From: Pseudomonas delhiensis
GTDB taxonomy: Bacteria > Pseudomonadota > Gammaproteobacteria > Pseudomonadales > Pseudomonadaceae
DNA length: 64,000 nucleotides
NCBI RefSeq assembly: GCF_900187975.1
Contig: NZ_FZPC01000014.1
Coordinates: 1-64,000 of the forward strand
Direction of reading: 5' to 3'
Below are positions 8,803-18,006 of the stretch, one piece after another; position 1 is the first letter of the stretch, and each line of letters begins with the position of its first letter. The notes beneath the pieces are model-generated. The model saw only the letters and a program-made list of their open reading frames with translations. It searched no databases and was not told where the DNA came from. The position numbers were made by a program, and so were the translations under genes.

Positions 8803-9531
8803 TCAACGAAGTGACCGTAGCTCTGGTGGGACAAAATAATCTCCGCCCTTCATCTTAATCAAATGCTTGAGGGTCGTCTTGTTGGAATATGTATTCCTGC
8901 ATCCATCAAGTCCATCCACCGCTTTGATATCAACAGAGTCTTCCTTTATTTTTAATTCGTGATATCCATCAGTAGTTGGAGATATATAGATGGTGCTGCT
9001 CTTCTTATTAAATGCCCCCGAACAATGCATGTCCCACTCACCACTGTATTCGTACGTGCGCAGTCCGCTGAGTACTTTTACTAGCTCGCCACCCCTCAAT
9101 ATGTAAAGATTTAGGGATTGAGAGCTATAGGGGTTTGGCTGGGACTGTCCCACCCAATCTACACGAACACCAAATGCTCTAACCCCTTTGGAAATCTCAT
9201 ATTTTGCTGTATCGATTGAGGCTCCCGCAAACCTTATTGCCTCATCAGTAAGAGCGCCTGAATCGCTAGTCGCTGCAACAATTTTTCTATTCTTGGGGTT
9301 AAGCAAGAACACATCTAGGTCAACCTCGCCCCCATTGCGAACTGGAATAGCAAAAGCAACATAATCACCAGAGGCCAAATATTTGCAAGCGGCACCCACC
9401 CAATTTATTTCTTTGTGTGAATAATTAATGTCTATAACGGGCTTGAATTCCTCAAGGCAGCCTGCGTTAGCGCTCCCAAGCACTAGCGACAAAAGAAGAG
9501 GCATACAAGCTTTAATTTTTCCACAGGCCAT
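8803..9531 (-). CDS. Secreted protein, candidate periplasmic immunity protein for the cell-wall effector
   Basis: A 242-residue protein with a signal peptide (hydrophobic MPLLLSLVLG core, cleavage probably after SANA at residue 23). The mature part is beta-rich with several cysteines (near residues 25, 48, 177 and 200). I recognise no family. It directly follows the effector gene (50 bp), is exported to where peptidoglycan is attacked, and is markedly AT-rich compared with everything else in the window, all typical of T6SS immunity genes. The ATG at 9531 has a GGAG ribosome site. Function is inferred from position, export signal and base composition. Confidence 0.65.
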   Translation of the reverse strand: MACGKIKACMPLLLSLVLGSANAGCLEEFKPVIDINYSHKEINWVGAACKYLASGDYVAFAIPVRNGGEVDLDVFLLNPKNRKIVAATSDSGALTDEAIRFAGASIDTAKYEISKGVRAFGVRVDWVGQSQPNPYSSQSLNLYILRGGELVKVLSGLRTYEYSGEWDMHCSGAFNKKSSTIYISPTTDGYHELKIKEDSVDIKAVDGLDGCRNTYSNKTTLKHLIKMKGGDYFVPPELRSLR

Positions 9532-9580
9532 GCTTTGGAACTCCGCGCTCTACGGGGTTTCGATTAATTCGACCGCCAGA

Positions 9581-12373
9581 TTAATGTAGTATTCTATTGC
9601 TCCACAGACGAGCGAAGTTCCCCCTTCGACCGCGCCTGCTAAGCTCATCCGTTCCATGATTTATCACATTAGTCACAGAGTTTACTACGTCATCGGTAGC
9701 GCCCCTGTCCGCTATGCTGTATAAATTGTTGCTCAACCAAAAGAATGCCGCAGATCTAGCAGCGTACTTCATGGATGAAAGTAGGTCGGGATTCTGTAGA
9801 AAATTCACACTGCCGCCACCTAACAAGGATGAATTACTATTGTGCCATTCGGTAAAGCGGCTATAGTTATATCTGCCGGTAAGCTGCTTTAGGCCCCTGC
9901 CTCTGTACCGCCAGCCATCCCCAGAATCATAGCTTCCATTACCTAGCTCACTACGCCCACCATAGGCACCATTTGCAATAGCCTCAAAATCAAGCTGCCC
10001 CATCGGCTCGCCATTACTTTTTATTTTTCCAGCCCTAATTGAGTAACCGTGCGCATCAGCTTCGTTCGGATGAGCCCTAAAGTAACTAAAAAGACTTTTC
10101 AATGATGTTGATGAGTAGTAGAAGCCCTCAGTTACCGCCAAGTCGCTACCAGTCTCTTGCAGGATTTGAGCAAAAAAGTGCGCACGCCTCAATGGAGTGT
10201 CCAACTTATAGAAATCAAGATTTCCATTCAGCTCAGTTGCTATTTCCTGTAGGTCTGAGTTCCTGGAAGGGCTTAGATCGGGATAAATTGCTTGCATAAT
10301 TTCAAGCGTAAATATGAAGTCATTAGAAATAAAGCTTACAGCCATCCCAATTGGATTGAAGTGATAGGCTGTTCCGTCCTTCGGCAATATTCCTCGTTCC
10401 GCTACTTCGCCCCACCAACTCAACTCTTTGATGCGCGTTTTCTCAGCCGCCCAATTCAAAATGGGGGTTGAAGGCGTATGCCCCATTACTTGATCTAGGG
10501 AGTCCCATTTCCGCTGCTGGTAATACCACTCGCTTTCGTAGTGAATGACCAATTGCGAAATGGATTGAGCATAGGCCGGAATACTCAGTGCCTGTTGCAC
10601 TTCCTGCGCTTCGATCTTGCCATTTCGATTGGCATCGATAATGTCGAACAACCGTTGACGCACCGGTCCTTTGTCGGAGGCGTCAGCCAAAGGCTGCCAC
10701 TGCGCCAGTTCCTTCTCATCGAAATAGTTGCCCATGTTCTTCAAGAAGTACGAAAGCGCATTGTGCGGTGGGTCATTGTTGTAAATGACATCAAAGCCGT
10801 CCCACGACCACGGACTAACCCAAGGCGTTTTTCCTACCTCGTCACACACCCACACATCGGGCAGTAGCTTGCCATCCGTGCCAATTAACAGGTTCTCCAG
10901 GCGATACCAGCTCTTGGCCTTGGCGGCTTCGCTCGCGGGCACCTTGATCTTTCGGTCAGCGGCAAGACCGTCCAGCATCGAGCGGGGCAGCAGCAATGGC
11001 GCGCTACTCACGGAGTGAGCATGATTCAAGTCGGGGGGCGTGGCTGCACTGTAGCTGTCTTGGTGAATGACAGCCTTTGTGCCTGCCTCCAGCTTCAGCC
11101 AGGTCTTCTCTTTCTCGGGCAGGTCTTTCGCCCAGTCACGACTCTTCTTGAAGAAGGTCTCCACATTCTCGCAAGCAAACACTTCCAGGTGCAGCTTTTC
11201 TTGTGGATGTCCATCTCGGCAATCTTGATACGGGCCGAGATGGCCAATCAGATGGCCAGCCTTGATGGGAACGGGCTTGTCGAGCACGACCACCTTCCCA
11301 CATTCCGGTACGTGCTCAGGTTCAAGTGACGCAAAGTGTATGTACTGGGTGACGCTCTCCAGCTTGCGGAACTCTTCCGTGCCGCTGATGGTGAGTTCTG
11401 TACCTTTGGGCAGCTTGAACAGCACCGTTCCCGAGGTACTGGGAGTTGCACGCACGTTTAAATCATCACTGTGCGTATTGACCCGATGGATGCCGCCCCC
11501 CAGGTCTTGCAGCACACTAACGCTCACGTACCCACGCAAGGTGCCATCCGGGTTTTGCAGATCCACTGGCCCCTTGATGCCTTCGACTTTTCGATACTCG
11601 CCTGTACCACTGACGGTAACGGTTGCGCCGCGCGGCAGGAAACCAATGGTCTTTCCACGCAAGGGCGAGTGCCGAAGATTCAATCCCCTTTCATCTGGGT
11701 GATGTCGACGCCGATCTTCATTCGTTTCCTTGACCCGGCGCTGAGACGACTCGGGCCAGAAGGCAGGACGAGCCTTTCTGATATCAGCCTGATAGCTGTC
11801 CCAATCGGCCAGGTGCATGTACAGGCTGTAGAAGATCAGGGCCGGTGGCGATTCGGTCTTGCCCTCGATCCTGGGGGCTTCCAGTCGATGGCGTACCAGA
11901 ACAAAGCCCGAGGCGAAAGGCGCGTCCACTGTTACACCCGGAGCCGGGAAGAACTTCGTCTTGGGCGTGTGTTCGGGAATGCGGTAGGCAATCACCTCAC
12001 CATCGGCCAAACAGCGCACATGGCTCTGCCCCTCCGGGCCAACGGTTCCAGCCGTACCTGAGTCGAAATGCACCCCACCATGCCACAGGCCATTGCGGCC
12101 CAACGGGAAGTAGCCAGCCTGGGCTTTCGCCAGGTTGGTCAGTTGTTGGAGCGGGTCCGATTTAGCGCCAAACGGGTGACTCCAACTCTTCACAGCAGGC
12201 AAGTCACTGGAAGGCCCAGGTGAAGTGGGCCCCGGGGCTGGCGTTGGCAGCAATGGAGACGGGCGAGAGGTCAGTGGTGCCGTGCTGGAGCCTGGCTTCG
12301 GCGGCACAGGAGGACCATCACGCCACCGTCGATACTCGTCCTTCATGGCTTGATAGAGGTTAGAAAAGAACAA
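9581..12373 (-). CDS. T6SS peptidoglycan-targeting effector: M23-like, two SH3b, EF-hand, GH19 domains
   Basis: A 930-residue multidomain protein. After a Pro-rich linker (about 20-60) come M23-like segments: WHGGVHFDSG (about 97), YSLYMHLADW (about 183) and EKLHLEVF (about 370). They are interrupted by two SH3b-type repeats (about 228-285, RGLNLRHSPLRGKTIGFLPR; and 301-345, LNVRATPSTSGTVLFKLPKG). The M23 metal ligands look altered (HGGVH, KLH). An EF-hand-like loop, DANRNGKIEAQE, lies near 576. The C-terminus (about 690-930) is a GH19 chitinase/lysozyme domain with both catalytic-type glutamates (AQILQETGSD, AVTEGFYY), RYRGRGLKQLTGRYNY and VTNVINHGTDELSRR. The start is TTG at 12373, chosen because AGGAG lies 8 bp upstream; the ATG at 12346 has no ribosome site. 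GC falls toward the 3' end, suggesting an exchanged toxin domain. Confidence 0.85.
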   Translation of the reverse strand: MFFSNLYQAMKDEYRRWRDGPPVPPKPGSSTAPLTSRPSPLLPTPAPGPTSPGPSSDLPAVKSWSHPFGAKSDPLQQLTNLAKAQAGYFPLGRNGLWHGGVHFDSGTAGTVGPEGQSHVRCLADGEVIAYRIPEHTPKTKFFPAPGVTVDAPFASGFVLVRHRLEAPRIEGKTESPPALIFYSLYMHLADWDSYQADIRKARPAFWPESSQRRVKETNEDRRRHHPDERGLNLRHSPLRGKTIGFLPRGATVTVSGTGEYRKVEGIKGPVDLQNPDGTLRGYVSVSVLQDLGGGIHRVNTHSDDLNVRATPSTSGTVLFKLPKGTELTISGTEEFRKLESVTQYIHFASLEPEHVPECGKVVVLDKPVPIKAGHLIGHLGPYQDCRDGHPQEKLHLEVFACENVETFFKKSRDWAKDLPEKEKTWLKLEAGTKAVIHQDSYSAATPPDLNHAHSVSSAPLLLPRSMLDGLAADRKIKVPASEAAKAKSWYRLENLLIGTDGKLLPDVWVCDEVGKTPWVSPWSWDGFDVIYNNDPPHNALSYFLKNMGNYFDEKELAQWQPLADASDKGPVRQRLFDIIDANRNGKIEAQEVQQALSIPAYAQSISQLVIHYESEWYYQQRKWDSLDQVMGHTPSTPILNWAAEKTRIKELSWWGEVAERGILPKDGTAYHFNPIGMAVSFISNDFIFTLEIMQAIYPDLSPSRNSDLQEIATELNGNLDFYKLDTPLRRAHFFAQILQETGSDLAVTEGFYYSSTSLKSLFSYFRAHPNEADAHGYSIRAGKIKSNGEPMGQLDFEAIANGAYGGRSELGNGSYDSGDGWRYRGRGLKQLTGRYNYSRFTEWHNSNSSLLGGGSVNFLQNPDLLSSMKYAARSAAFFWLSNNLYSIADRGATDDVVNSVTNVINHGTDELSRRGRRGNFARLWSNRILH

Positions 12374-12428
12374 GTGTCAGTCTCCTGTCCTGAGAGTGGG
12401 GCAGATGCATCCGTGCAAGGGGCCAGCG

Positions 12429-14810
12429 CTATCCAGAGAAGTTCGAGAAACTCTGGTGGCTACGCTGGTATTCACCGAGCTGAGGAAGTTCGGGGAGCTG
12501 GGGTGGCTGCTTGGCGGGGCCTTGGTAATTGAAGTCCGCCGACTTGATCAGGACGTCGCCCTGGGTACCGGACTCGATGCCGTTCGGGGCCAAGGTGATG
12601 TAGGTGCCACCGGCGTTGAGTACGATCTTCTTCTTGGCGGTAAGGTGGATTTCGTCCTCGGTGCTGACGATATCCAGCGCCTGACGAGCAAGCAGTTCCA
12701 GGCGGTCGTTTTGCGCCTGAATCTGTACCGCGCCCTGGTTGGCGATGAGCTTCATGCCGAGCTTGCGCACGAACAGGCTCAGACCTTCGCCTACACCGAT
12801 GAACAGGCGTTTCATCACGCTGATGTCGGCCTCGTTGCCAGCGTTGAGCATCAGGTTGCGTTGGGCCGCCAGTTGCAAGTGATGGCCGCTGGTGACGGCA
12901 ATCCCTTGTGGTGCGCTGAGCAGTGCCACAGAAGCCTGCAAGGTATCGAGGCGCTCGCTCAGCAGGGTCAGTTGCGCCTGGACGTCCGCCGGCCCGGCAT
13001 TAGCGCCCTCGGCAGCTGAGGACAGCGATTTGAGCTGCTCTCCCGCCTCCTGCAAACGCTCCAAGGCAGCGGCCATGTGCAGCACTTGCCCTTGGGCTCC
13101 GGGCTGCTCGTCGGCGCTGATGAAGATGCCCCGGCCACTGCGGATGGCGCCCCAGCCATCGGTGCGCAGTTCAAAGCCTTCGCCTCGTTTCTGTCGCTTC
13201 GCGTCCACCAGATGGCCCAAGTTAAGCTGGCTCTTGCCGGCGTACTCGGTGCTGAGCTTGAGATGCTCCTGGCCCCGCGTGTCATCCAGGCGAATCTTGT
13301 TGTTCGCGGGCGTTCTTAAAATATTTCTGCGGTTATTCCGGATGGTGACGTGATCAGGGTGCAGGCTGTCATGCAGAGCATGGGCGATGAACGGGCGGTC
13401 CGGGTCGCCCTGCTCGAAGGCCACGGCCACTTCGGTGCCGGCCAGCAAGGGCATGTGCAGGCCGTAGGTATCGCCGGCATAGGGGCGCGCGAGACGCAGC
13501 CACATGCTTTCCCGTCCTGCCGGCCAGGTGTCGCGGTCGAAGAGGAAGTTGACGCGGTAGCGTCCTTCTCCGTCGAGGTGGGCGTAAGGGTCGTTCTGCT
13601 GCGGGCTGGTGACACGCGCCGGGACGGTGCCGGCGATGCGTGGTTTGGGCGGCACCGGTGGGCGGTAGGCGATGCTGTCGTTATCCGGGATGGCTTCGAA
13701 GCGCACCTCGAAGCTGCGGGCGCGGTCGGCGGTACAGTGGGTGCGGACGATCAGCGCGCCTTCGGTGAAGGCTGAAGGTGCCCCGCCCTCGACCTTGAGC
13801 ACTTGGCCCGGTGCCAGGGCCGCACTGCTGCTGGCACCGCTCAGGCGGAGCTGGTCATTCAGGTAGCGCTCGTAGGCCAGCTGCGCGTAGAAGACGCCGC
13901 TTTCGGAGTGGCCTTCTTCATCGCCACGCGCCAGGGGATCACCGAGGCTCTGATAATGCTCGTCGGCGTAGTGGTAAGCCTCGCCGTAGGTGGTGGCCGC
14001 CCCTCGGGTCAGATCGGCCTGGCCGTCGAGGTTGGCACCGGCGTCACGCGAATAGTAGGCCCGGGTGCTGACCAACTGCTGCACGACCTGGTGGCTGGCT
14101 TGCAGGTCCCAGACGGCATCCTGGCCACCACTCTCCAGGCCACTCAACGGACGCGGCGATAGCCTGACATCTCGCTGGTAATGCATCGGAGAGTCTTTAA
14201 ACTCGACGACATCGATTTTTAGCCTCAGGTCCATACTGAAGCTAAACCAGATACCACGCTCGGCGCAGAGGCGCTTGATGTACTGAAGATCTGACTCGCC
14301 GTACTGGAGCAGCTGTTCGTGCTGCTTATAGGTGCGACCAAGATCGATCAGGAAATCCTGCCCGCGCCATCCATGCCGCCGCAGGATGGTTTCCACCACC
14401 TCGGGCACGCTCTGGTTCTGGTAGATGCGGTACTGGCAGCCCTTGTCGAGCAGGGCCAGACGCGGCTCCAGCGTCAATTCGTAGTGCGCCTCGTCGCGGG
14501 AGGCCGACAGGCGTCGGAAGCGGGTGATCACCCCATGCAGGGTGCGCAGTGGGGCGATTTCTGGCGGCGGTATATAGCCGCGAATCGTCACCGACGGCGG
14601 CGCTGCACGCAGTCTGAAGCTGGCGCTTTTGCCGAGTATGGTGTCGGCGGCGATGTCCAGACTTGGGCTGGTGACTTCGATGACGTAGCTAAACGTCTCG
14701 CTGAGCGCCTCGGCGCCGGAAAAGGCGAGGACATCCAGCAGAGCGCTCTGGCCATCTACCGTGAGGGTGTGGCGGCTATGGTCGAAGAAGGGCCTGAACT
14801 CATTCAGCAT
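12429..14810 (-). CDS. vgrG: VgrG type VI secretion spike protein
   Basis: A 793-residue VgrG. Residues 1-400 are the gp27-like hub (LDVLAFSGAEALSETFSYVI near the start), followed by the gp5 OB-fold (DPYAHLDGEGRYRVNFLFDR, PYAGDTYGLHMPLLAGTEVA, FEQGDPDRPFI) and the repetitive beta-prism with a DUF2345-type C-terminus (GGTYITLAPNGIESG). No extra toxin domain is fused at the end. I use the ATG at 14810, which has a GGGAGG ribosome site; the frame extends 24 codons upstream without one. It is the first gene of the six-gene island, 55 bp before the effector, and no hcp is adjacent. Confidence 0.95.
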   Translation of the reverse strand: MLNEFRPFFDHSRHTLTVDGQSALLDVLAFSGAEALSETFSYVIEVTSPSLDIAADTILGKSASFRLRAAPPSVTIRGYIPPPEIAPLRTLHGVITRFRRLSASRDEAHYELTLEPRLALLDKGCQYRIYQNQSVPEVVETILRRHGWRGQDFLIDLGRTYKQHEQLLQYGESDLQYIKRLCAERGIWFSFSMDLRLKIDVVEFKDSPMHYQRDVRLSPRPLSGLESGGQDAVWDLQASHQVVQQLVSTRAYYSRDAGANLDGQADLTRGAATTYGEAYHYADEHYQSLGDPLARGDEEGHSESGVFYAQLAYERYLNDQLRLSGASSSAALAPGQVLKVEGGAPSAFTEGALIVRTHCTADRARSFEVRFEAIPDNDSIAYRPPVPPKPRIAGTVPARVTSPQQNDPYAHLDGEGRYRVNFLFDRDTWPAGRESMWLRLARPYAGDTYGLHMPLLAGTEVAVAFEQGDPDRPFIAHALHDSLHPDHVTIRNNRRNILRTPANNKIRLDDTRGQEHLKLSTEYAGKSQLNLGHLVDAKRQKRGEGFELRTDGWGAIRSGRGIFISADEQPGAQGQVLHMAAALERLQEAGEQLKSLSSAAEGANAGPADVQAQLTLLSERLDTLQASVALLSAPQGIAVTSGHHLQLAAQRNLMLNAGNEADISVMKRLFIGVGEGLSLFVRKLGMKLIANQGAVQIQAQNDRLELLARQALDIVSTEDEIHLTAKKKIVLNAGGTYITLAPNGIESGTQGDVLIKSADFNYQGPAKQPPQLPELPQLGEYQRSHQSFSNFSG

Positions 14811-15226
14811 GTTCCGCCTCCCGCTCACCCAAGCACTGGAGACTCCTTGCTGAGCAGTAGAACGATGGTACCCGAACCTCAATCAACCCACTCAGTGTGT
14901 ATCCCGCATCCCGTACGATATTGCTCATTCATCATCCTTGGGAAAAGCAATGCAATGGCAGCAAATACTATCGTCGGCTTACAGCGCCTTTCTGTAGGAC
15001 TTATCCCAAAAGTAACGATGATCTTCGAAAGCCTTGAAATCATGACGTGCGTCCGTAGGAGCACGGGCTCCGCCCATTCACCGGGTTTTCGTACCCAGTG
15101 ACGATGGCCCCTTCCTCGGTGCCGAGGCATGGCTAGGGCAGCGAGATGAATCCGACGCTCGGGCGGGGCACTGCTCACTGGTCCGGCAGGAGTGTTTCGC
15201 GCTCGATACAGGCTTGCTCTGTGCCG
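14811..15226. other. Upstream region of the vgrG operon
   Basis: About 416 bp without a supported gene. The half nearest vgrG is relatively AT-rich (about 14880-15050) and should hold the operon promoter. I looked for a -24/-12 sigma-54 element and for clear -35/-10 hexamers and found none convincing. The half nearest 15227 is GC-rich and appears to be degraded sequence trailing the recombinase pseudogene. Confidence 0.4.
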
Positions 15227-15800
15227 TCACTTCTCTGTGTGTCGAGGTGCTTCGAGCAGAGGCGTTGAATCCAGCACGGAGCGCGCCGCGAGGCCGCCGA
15301 AGGAGGTCGCCGGGTCGATGTAGCACATGGCTGACTTGATGTCCTTCCAACCCACGTATGTCATCAGTGTCTTGTTGTCCCAGCCTGGCCGTGGCCCAGG
15401 TGGCACAACCACGCCGCAGCGAGTGGCTGGTATCGGCCTCAGCCGTGAGTCCCGAGCGTTGCAGTGCCCGGTGTAGCAGCCTGATCAGGCTGCCTGGGTT
15501 CAGCGCGTCGTCATTCAAGTGCCCCGAGCGAGCCAGGCGACGGAACACCGCGCCCCGGACAAGCCCCGCCGCGCTGATCCAGTCCAAGTAGGCCTGTACG
15601 GGGTAGAGGCGTTTCAGCGCCGGTGCATAGTGGGTGGTGCCGTGGTTATCCCGGTCGCTCTCGCTCCAGGGCAGGAACAGCGTCATGCCGGCACCGGCTT
15701 GGGCCTGGATATGTTCAACCTGCAGGCGACACAGCTCATCGCTACGAAAGCCGCGCCAAAAGCCGATCAGCAGTAGCGCGGCATCGCGTCGGCAGCGCAG
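15227..15800 (-). pseudogene. Truncated, frameshifted tyrosine recombinase
   Basis: The C-terminal catalytic half of a phage-type integrase. Read on the minus strand from about 15800, one frame gives RRDAALLLIGFWRGFRSDEL (box I arginine region) and SHSLRRGCATWATARLGQQD (His-x-x-Arg box). A frameshift near 15370-15410 moves the rest into another frame (NKTLMTYVGWKDIKSAMCYI), holding the GW turn and the nucleophilic tyrosine in MCYIDPA, with a stop at 15227. The N-terminal core-binding domain is missing: sequence upstream of 15800 switches to a KfrA-like gene on the other strand. It is probably a dead remnant of the element that brought in, or was carried near, the T6SS island. Confidence 0.82.
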
Positions 15801-16259
15801 ATGGCCAATCTGGTTGTACAGATGGAGGAGCAGATGACTGAGGAGGCGCAAGCGGCGGTGGCCGAGGAGCGGGAGCAGCTAGCCCGCGAGCGGCGCGACT
15901 ACCAAAAGCGTATTCACCAGGTGGAGAGCCGCAGCCAGCAATTCGAGGCGCAATGCGGCCCTCGCGGAGAAATTGCAGGCCTTAGAGCAAGGCCTCCAGC
16001 AGGAGCTGCAGCAACGGCAGCAGGCCGACGTTGATATAAGCCCGCCAACGGCGATCTGGAAACCCGCCAGCAGGATTGCGATGAGCGAATTCGCTCACAG
16101 GAAGAGAAGCATCAGCACGCCCGCGATGCACTGGAACACTATCGCCAGGCCAGTAAAGAACAGCGTGAACAAGAGCAGCGTCGGCACGAGTCCCAGGTAC
16201 AACAACTGCAAATTTCGCGAGGCTTCGACGGAGCAGGTTCCGCACGCACAGAGCCTTAA
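15801..16259 (+). pseudogene. KfrA-like coiled-coil DNA-binding protein remnant
   Basis: A degraded gene of the KfrA type found on plasmids and integrative elements. The long charged coiled coil is visible in three successive pieces: first frame to about 15955 (AQAAVAEEREQLARERRDYQ, IHQVESRSQQFEAQ), second frame about 15957-16040 (KLQALEQGLQQELQQRQQAD), then back in the first frame from about 16041 (LETRQQDCDERIRSQEEKHQ, ARDALEHYRQASKEQREQ) to a stop at 16259. Two compensating indels with a stop between them make it non-functional. The N-terminal DNA-binding domain is absent. It starts head to head with the truncated recombinase, so one event may have removed both 5' ends. Confidence 0.75.
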
Positions 16260-16296
16260 AAAAAGGGCCCACCTCACGGAACAACGAGGTGGGCCC
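16258..16296 (-). terminator. Rho-independent terminator of the ccoN4-ccoQ4 operon
   Basis: A perfect 11-bp inverted repeat, GGGCCCACCTC at 16265-16275 pairing with 16286-16296 around a 10-nt loop. On the minus strand it is followed by a run of seven T residues (16264-16258). Its polarity fits transcripts from the cytochrome oxidase genes, ending about 50 bp past the last stop codon. Confidence 0.9.
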
Positions 16297-16348
16297 CGGA
16301 AAGTGCCAGACAGGCACAAGGGAGGGATCCGTCCCTGGATCGGGGAAA

Positions 16349-16558
16349 TCAGGCCCGCAGGCGGCACTCGCGGCGCGGGTCGAACAGCCGTTCGCAGTGC
16401 TGGCCGGTGGCGGCGCTCATCCGCGCGGCGGCCTCGGGGTCGTCGGCGAAGGGCAGCAGGGCCGCCTGTTGCAGGTCGTGGCGGCTGGCGCGGCGCAGGT
16501 GCAGGCAGAGGGCGATGGCCAGGGCCAGCAGCGTGGCCAGGGCGAACAGCAGTTGCAT
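16349..16558 (-). CDS. Small membrane protein, CcoQ4-like partner of orphan CcoN
   Basis: A 69-residue protein with one N-terminal membrane helix (MQLLFALATLLALAIALCLH) and a cytosolic tail. It starts 11 bp after the ccoN stop with an AGGAG ribosome site. In P. aeruginosa the orphan cbb3 subunit ccoN4 (PA4133) is followed by a small gene (PA4134) described as ccoQ4. Position, size and topology here match that arrangement. Sequence similarity to CcoQ itself is weak, so the name rests on context. Confidence 0.7.
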   Translation of the reverse strand: MQLLFALATLLALAIALCLHLRRASRHDLQQAALLPFADDPEAAARMSAATGQHCERLFDPRRECRLRA

Positions 16559-16569
16559 GGCGGGGCTCC

Positions 16570-18006
16570 TCAGGCGGCGCTGGCGATGGGCATGCGGTCG
16601 ATGCGCTGGCCGGCGCGCACGGTCAGCCAGGTGTTGCCGGCCATGAGGAACATGCCGCTGGCGAACAGGGCGCCGCCGAACAGGCGCACCATGTAGCCGG
16701 GGTGGCTGGCCTGCAGGGCCTCGACGAAGGAGTAGGTGAGGGTGCCGTCGGCGTTGACCGCGCGCCACATCAGGCCCTGGGTGATGCCGTTGACCCACAT
16801 CGAGGCGATGTAGAGCACGGTGCCGATGGTGGCCAGCCAGAAGTGCGCGTTGATCAGCCCGACGCTGTACATCCGTTCGCGGCCGTAGAGCTTGGGGATC
16901 ATGTGGTACAGCGCGCCGATGGAGATCATCGCCACCCAGCCCAGGGCGCCGGCGTGCACGTGGCCGATGGTCCAGTCGGTGTAGTGGGACAGCGAGTTCA
17001 CCGTCTTGATGGCCATCATCGGGCCTTCGAAGGTGGACATGCCGTAGAAGGCCAGGGACACCACCAGGAAGCGCAGGATGGGGTCGGTGCGCAGCTTATG
17101 CCAGGCGCCGGAGAGGGTCATCATGCCGTTGATCATGCCGCCCCAGGACGGCGCCAGCAGCACCAGCGACATGACCATGCCCAGGGACTGGGCCCAGTCG
17201 GGCAGGGCGGTGTAGTGCAGGTGGTGCGGGCCGGCCCAGATGTACAGGGTGATGATCGCCCAGAAGTGCACGATGGACAGGCGGTAGGAGTAGATCGGCC
17301 GCTCGGCCTGGCGCGGCACGTAGTAGTACATCATGCCGAGGAAGCCCACCGAGAGGATGAAACCGACCACGCTGTGGCCGTACCACCACTGGATCATCGC
17401 GTCGGTGGCGCCGGAATACAGCGGGTAGGACTTCAGCAGGCTGACCGGGCGCGCCAGGTGGTTGACCACGTGGACCATGCCGGTGACCACGATGAAGGCG
17501 CCGTAGAACCAGTTGCCCACGTAGATGTGCTGCACCGTGCGGCGGGCGATGGTGCCGAAGAACAGGTAGGCGTAGGCCAGCCACACCACCGTGACCCAGA
17601 GCGCGATGGGCCACTCCATCTCGGCGTATTCCTTCGAGGTGGTGATGCCCAGCGGGTAGCTCACCAGCATCGCCAGGATGCTCGCCTGCCAGCCCCAGAA
17701 CACGAAGTTGGCCAGGCTGTCGGAGACCAGGCGCACCCGGCAGGTGCGCTGCACCACGTAGAAGGAGGTGGCGAACAGCGCGCTGCCGCCGAAGGCGAAG
17801 ATCACCAGGTTGGTATGGATCGGGCGGATGCGCCCGAAGCTGGTCCAGGGCAGGCCGAGGTTGAGTTCCGGCCACACCAGCTGGGCGGCGATCACCACGC
17901 CCATGCTCATGCCCAGCACGCCCCAGAACAGGGTGGTGAGGGTGAAGCGGCGGACGATCTCGTAGTTGTAGGTGTCGTTCTTGTCGAGGGCTTGCACGCT
18001 GGCCAT
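16570..18006 (-). CDS. ccoN4: Orphan cbb3-type cytochrome c oxidase subunit I (CcoN4-like)
   Basis: A 478-residue heme-copper oxidase catalytic subunit with about 12 membrane helices. Characteristic cbb3 blocks are intact: [20 protein letters not shown] (low-spin heme histidine), [11 protein letters not shown] (CuB histidine), [16 protein letters not shown] (two CuB histidines) and [17 protein letters not shown] (heme histidines). The ATG at 18006 begins [20 protein letters not shown]; an upstream in-frame ATG lacks a ribosome site. No ccoO or ccoP follows, only a CcoQ-like gene and a terminator, so it must assemble with CcoO/CcoP encoded elsewhere. P. aeruginosa CcoN4 isoforms have been linked to phenazine reduction and cyanide tolerance. 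No clear ANR box was found upstream. Confidence 0.92.
   Translation of the reverse strand: MASVQALDKNDTYNYEIVRRFTLTTLFWGVLGMSMGVVIAAQLVWPELNLGLPWTSFGRIRPIHTNLVIFAFGGSALFATSFYVVQRTCRVRLVSDSLANFVFWGWQASILAMLVSYPLGITTSKEYAEMEWPIALWVTVVWLAYAYLFFGTIARRTVQHIYVGNWFYGAFIVVTGMVHVVNHLARPVSLLKSYPLYSGATDAMIQWWYGHSVVGFILSVGFLGMMYYYVPRQAERPIYSYRLSIVHFWAIITLYIWAGPHHLHYTALPDWAQSLGMVMSLVLLAPSWGGMINGMMTLSGAWHKLRTDPILRFLVVSLAFYGMSTFEGPMMAIKTVNSLSHYTDWTIGHVHAGALGWVAMISIGALYHMIPKLYGRERMYSVGLINAHFWLATIGTVLYIASMWVNGITQGLMWRAVNADGTLTYSFVEALQASHPGYMVRLFGGALFASGMFLMAGNTWLTVRAGQRIDRMPIASAA

Noticed and set aside
14880..15050. Sigma-54 promoter for the vgrG operon
   Set aside because: No GG/GC elements at -24/-12 spacing could be fitted on the minus strand.
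14879..15178. 99-residue minus-strand frame upstream of vgrG
   Set aside because: No ribosome site, no recognisable pattern and overlaps the likely promoter region.
15078..16259. Complete active prophage or integrative element
   Set aside because: Only two broken genes remain; there are no structural, replication or transfer genes and no flanking direct repeats that I could find.
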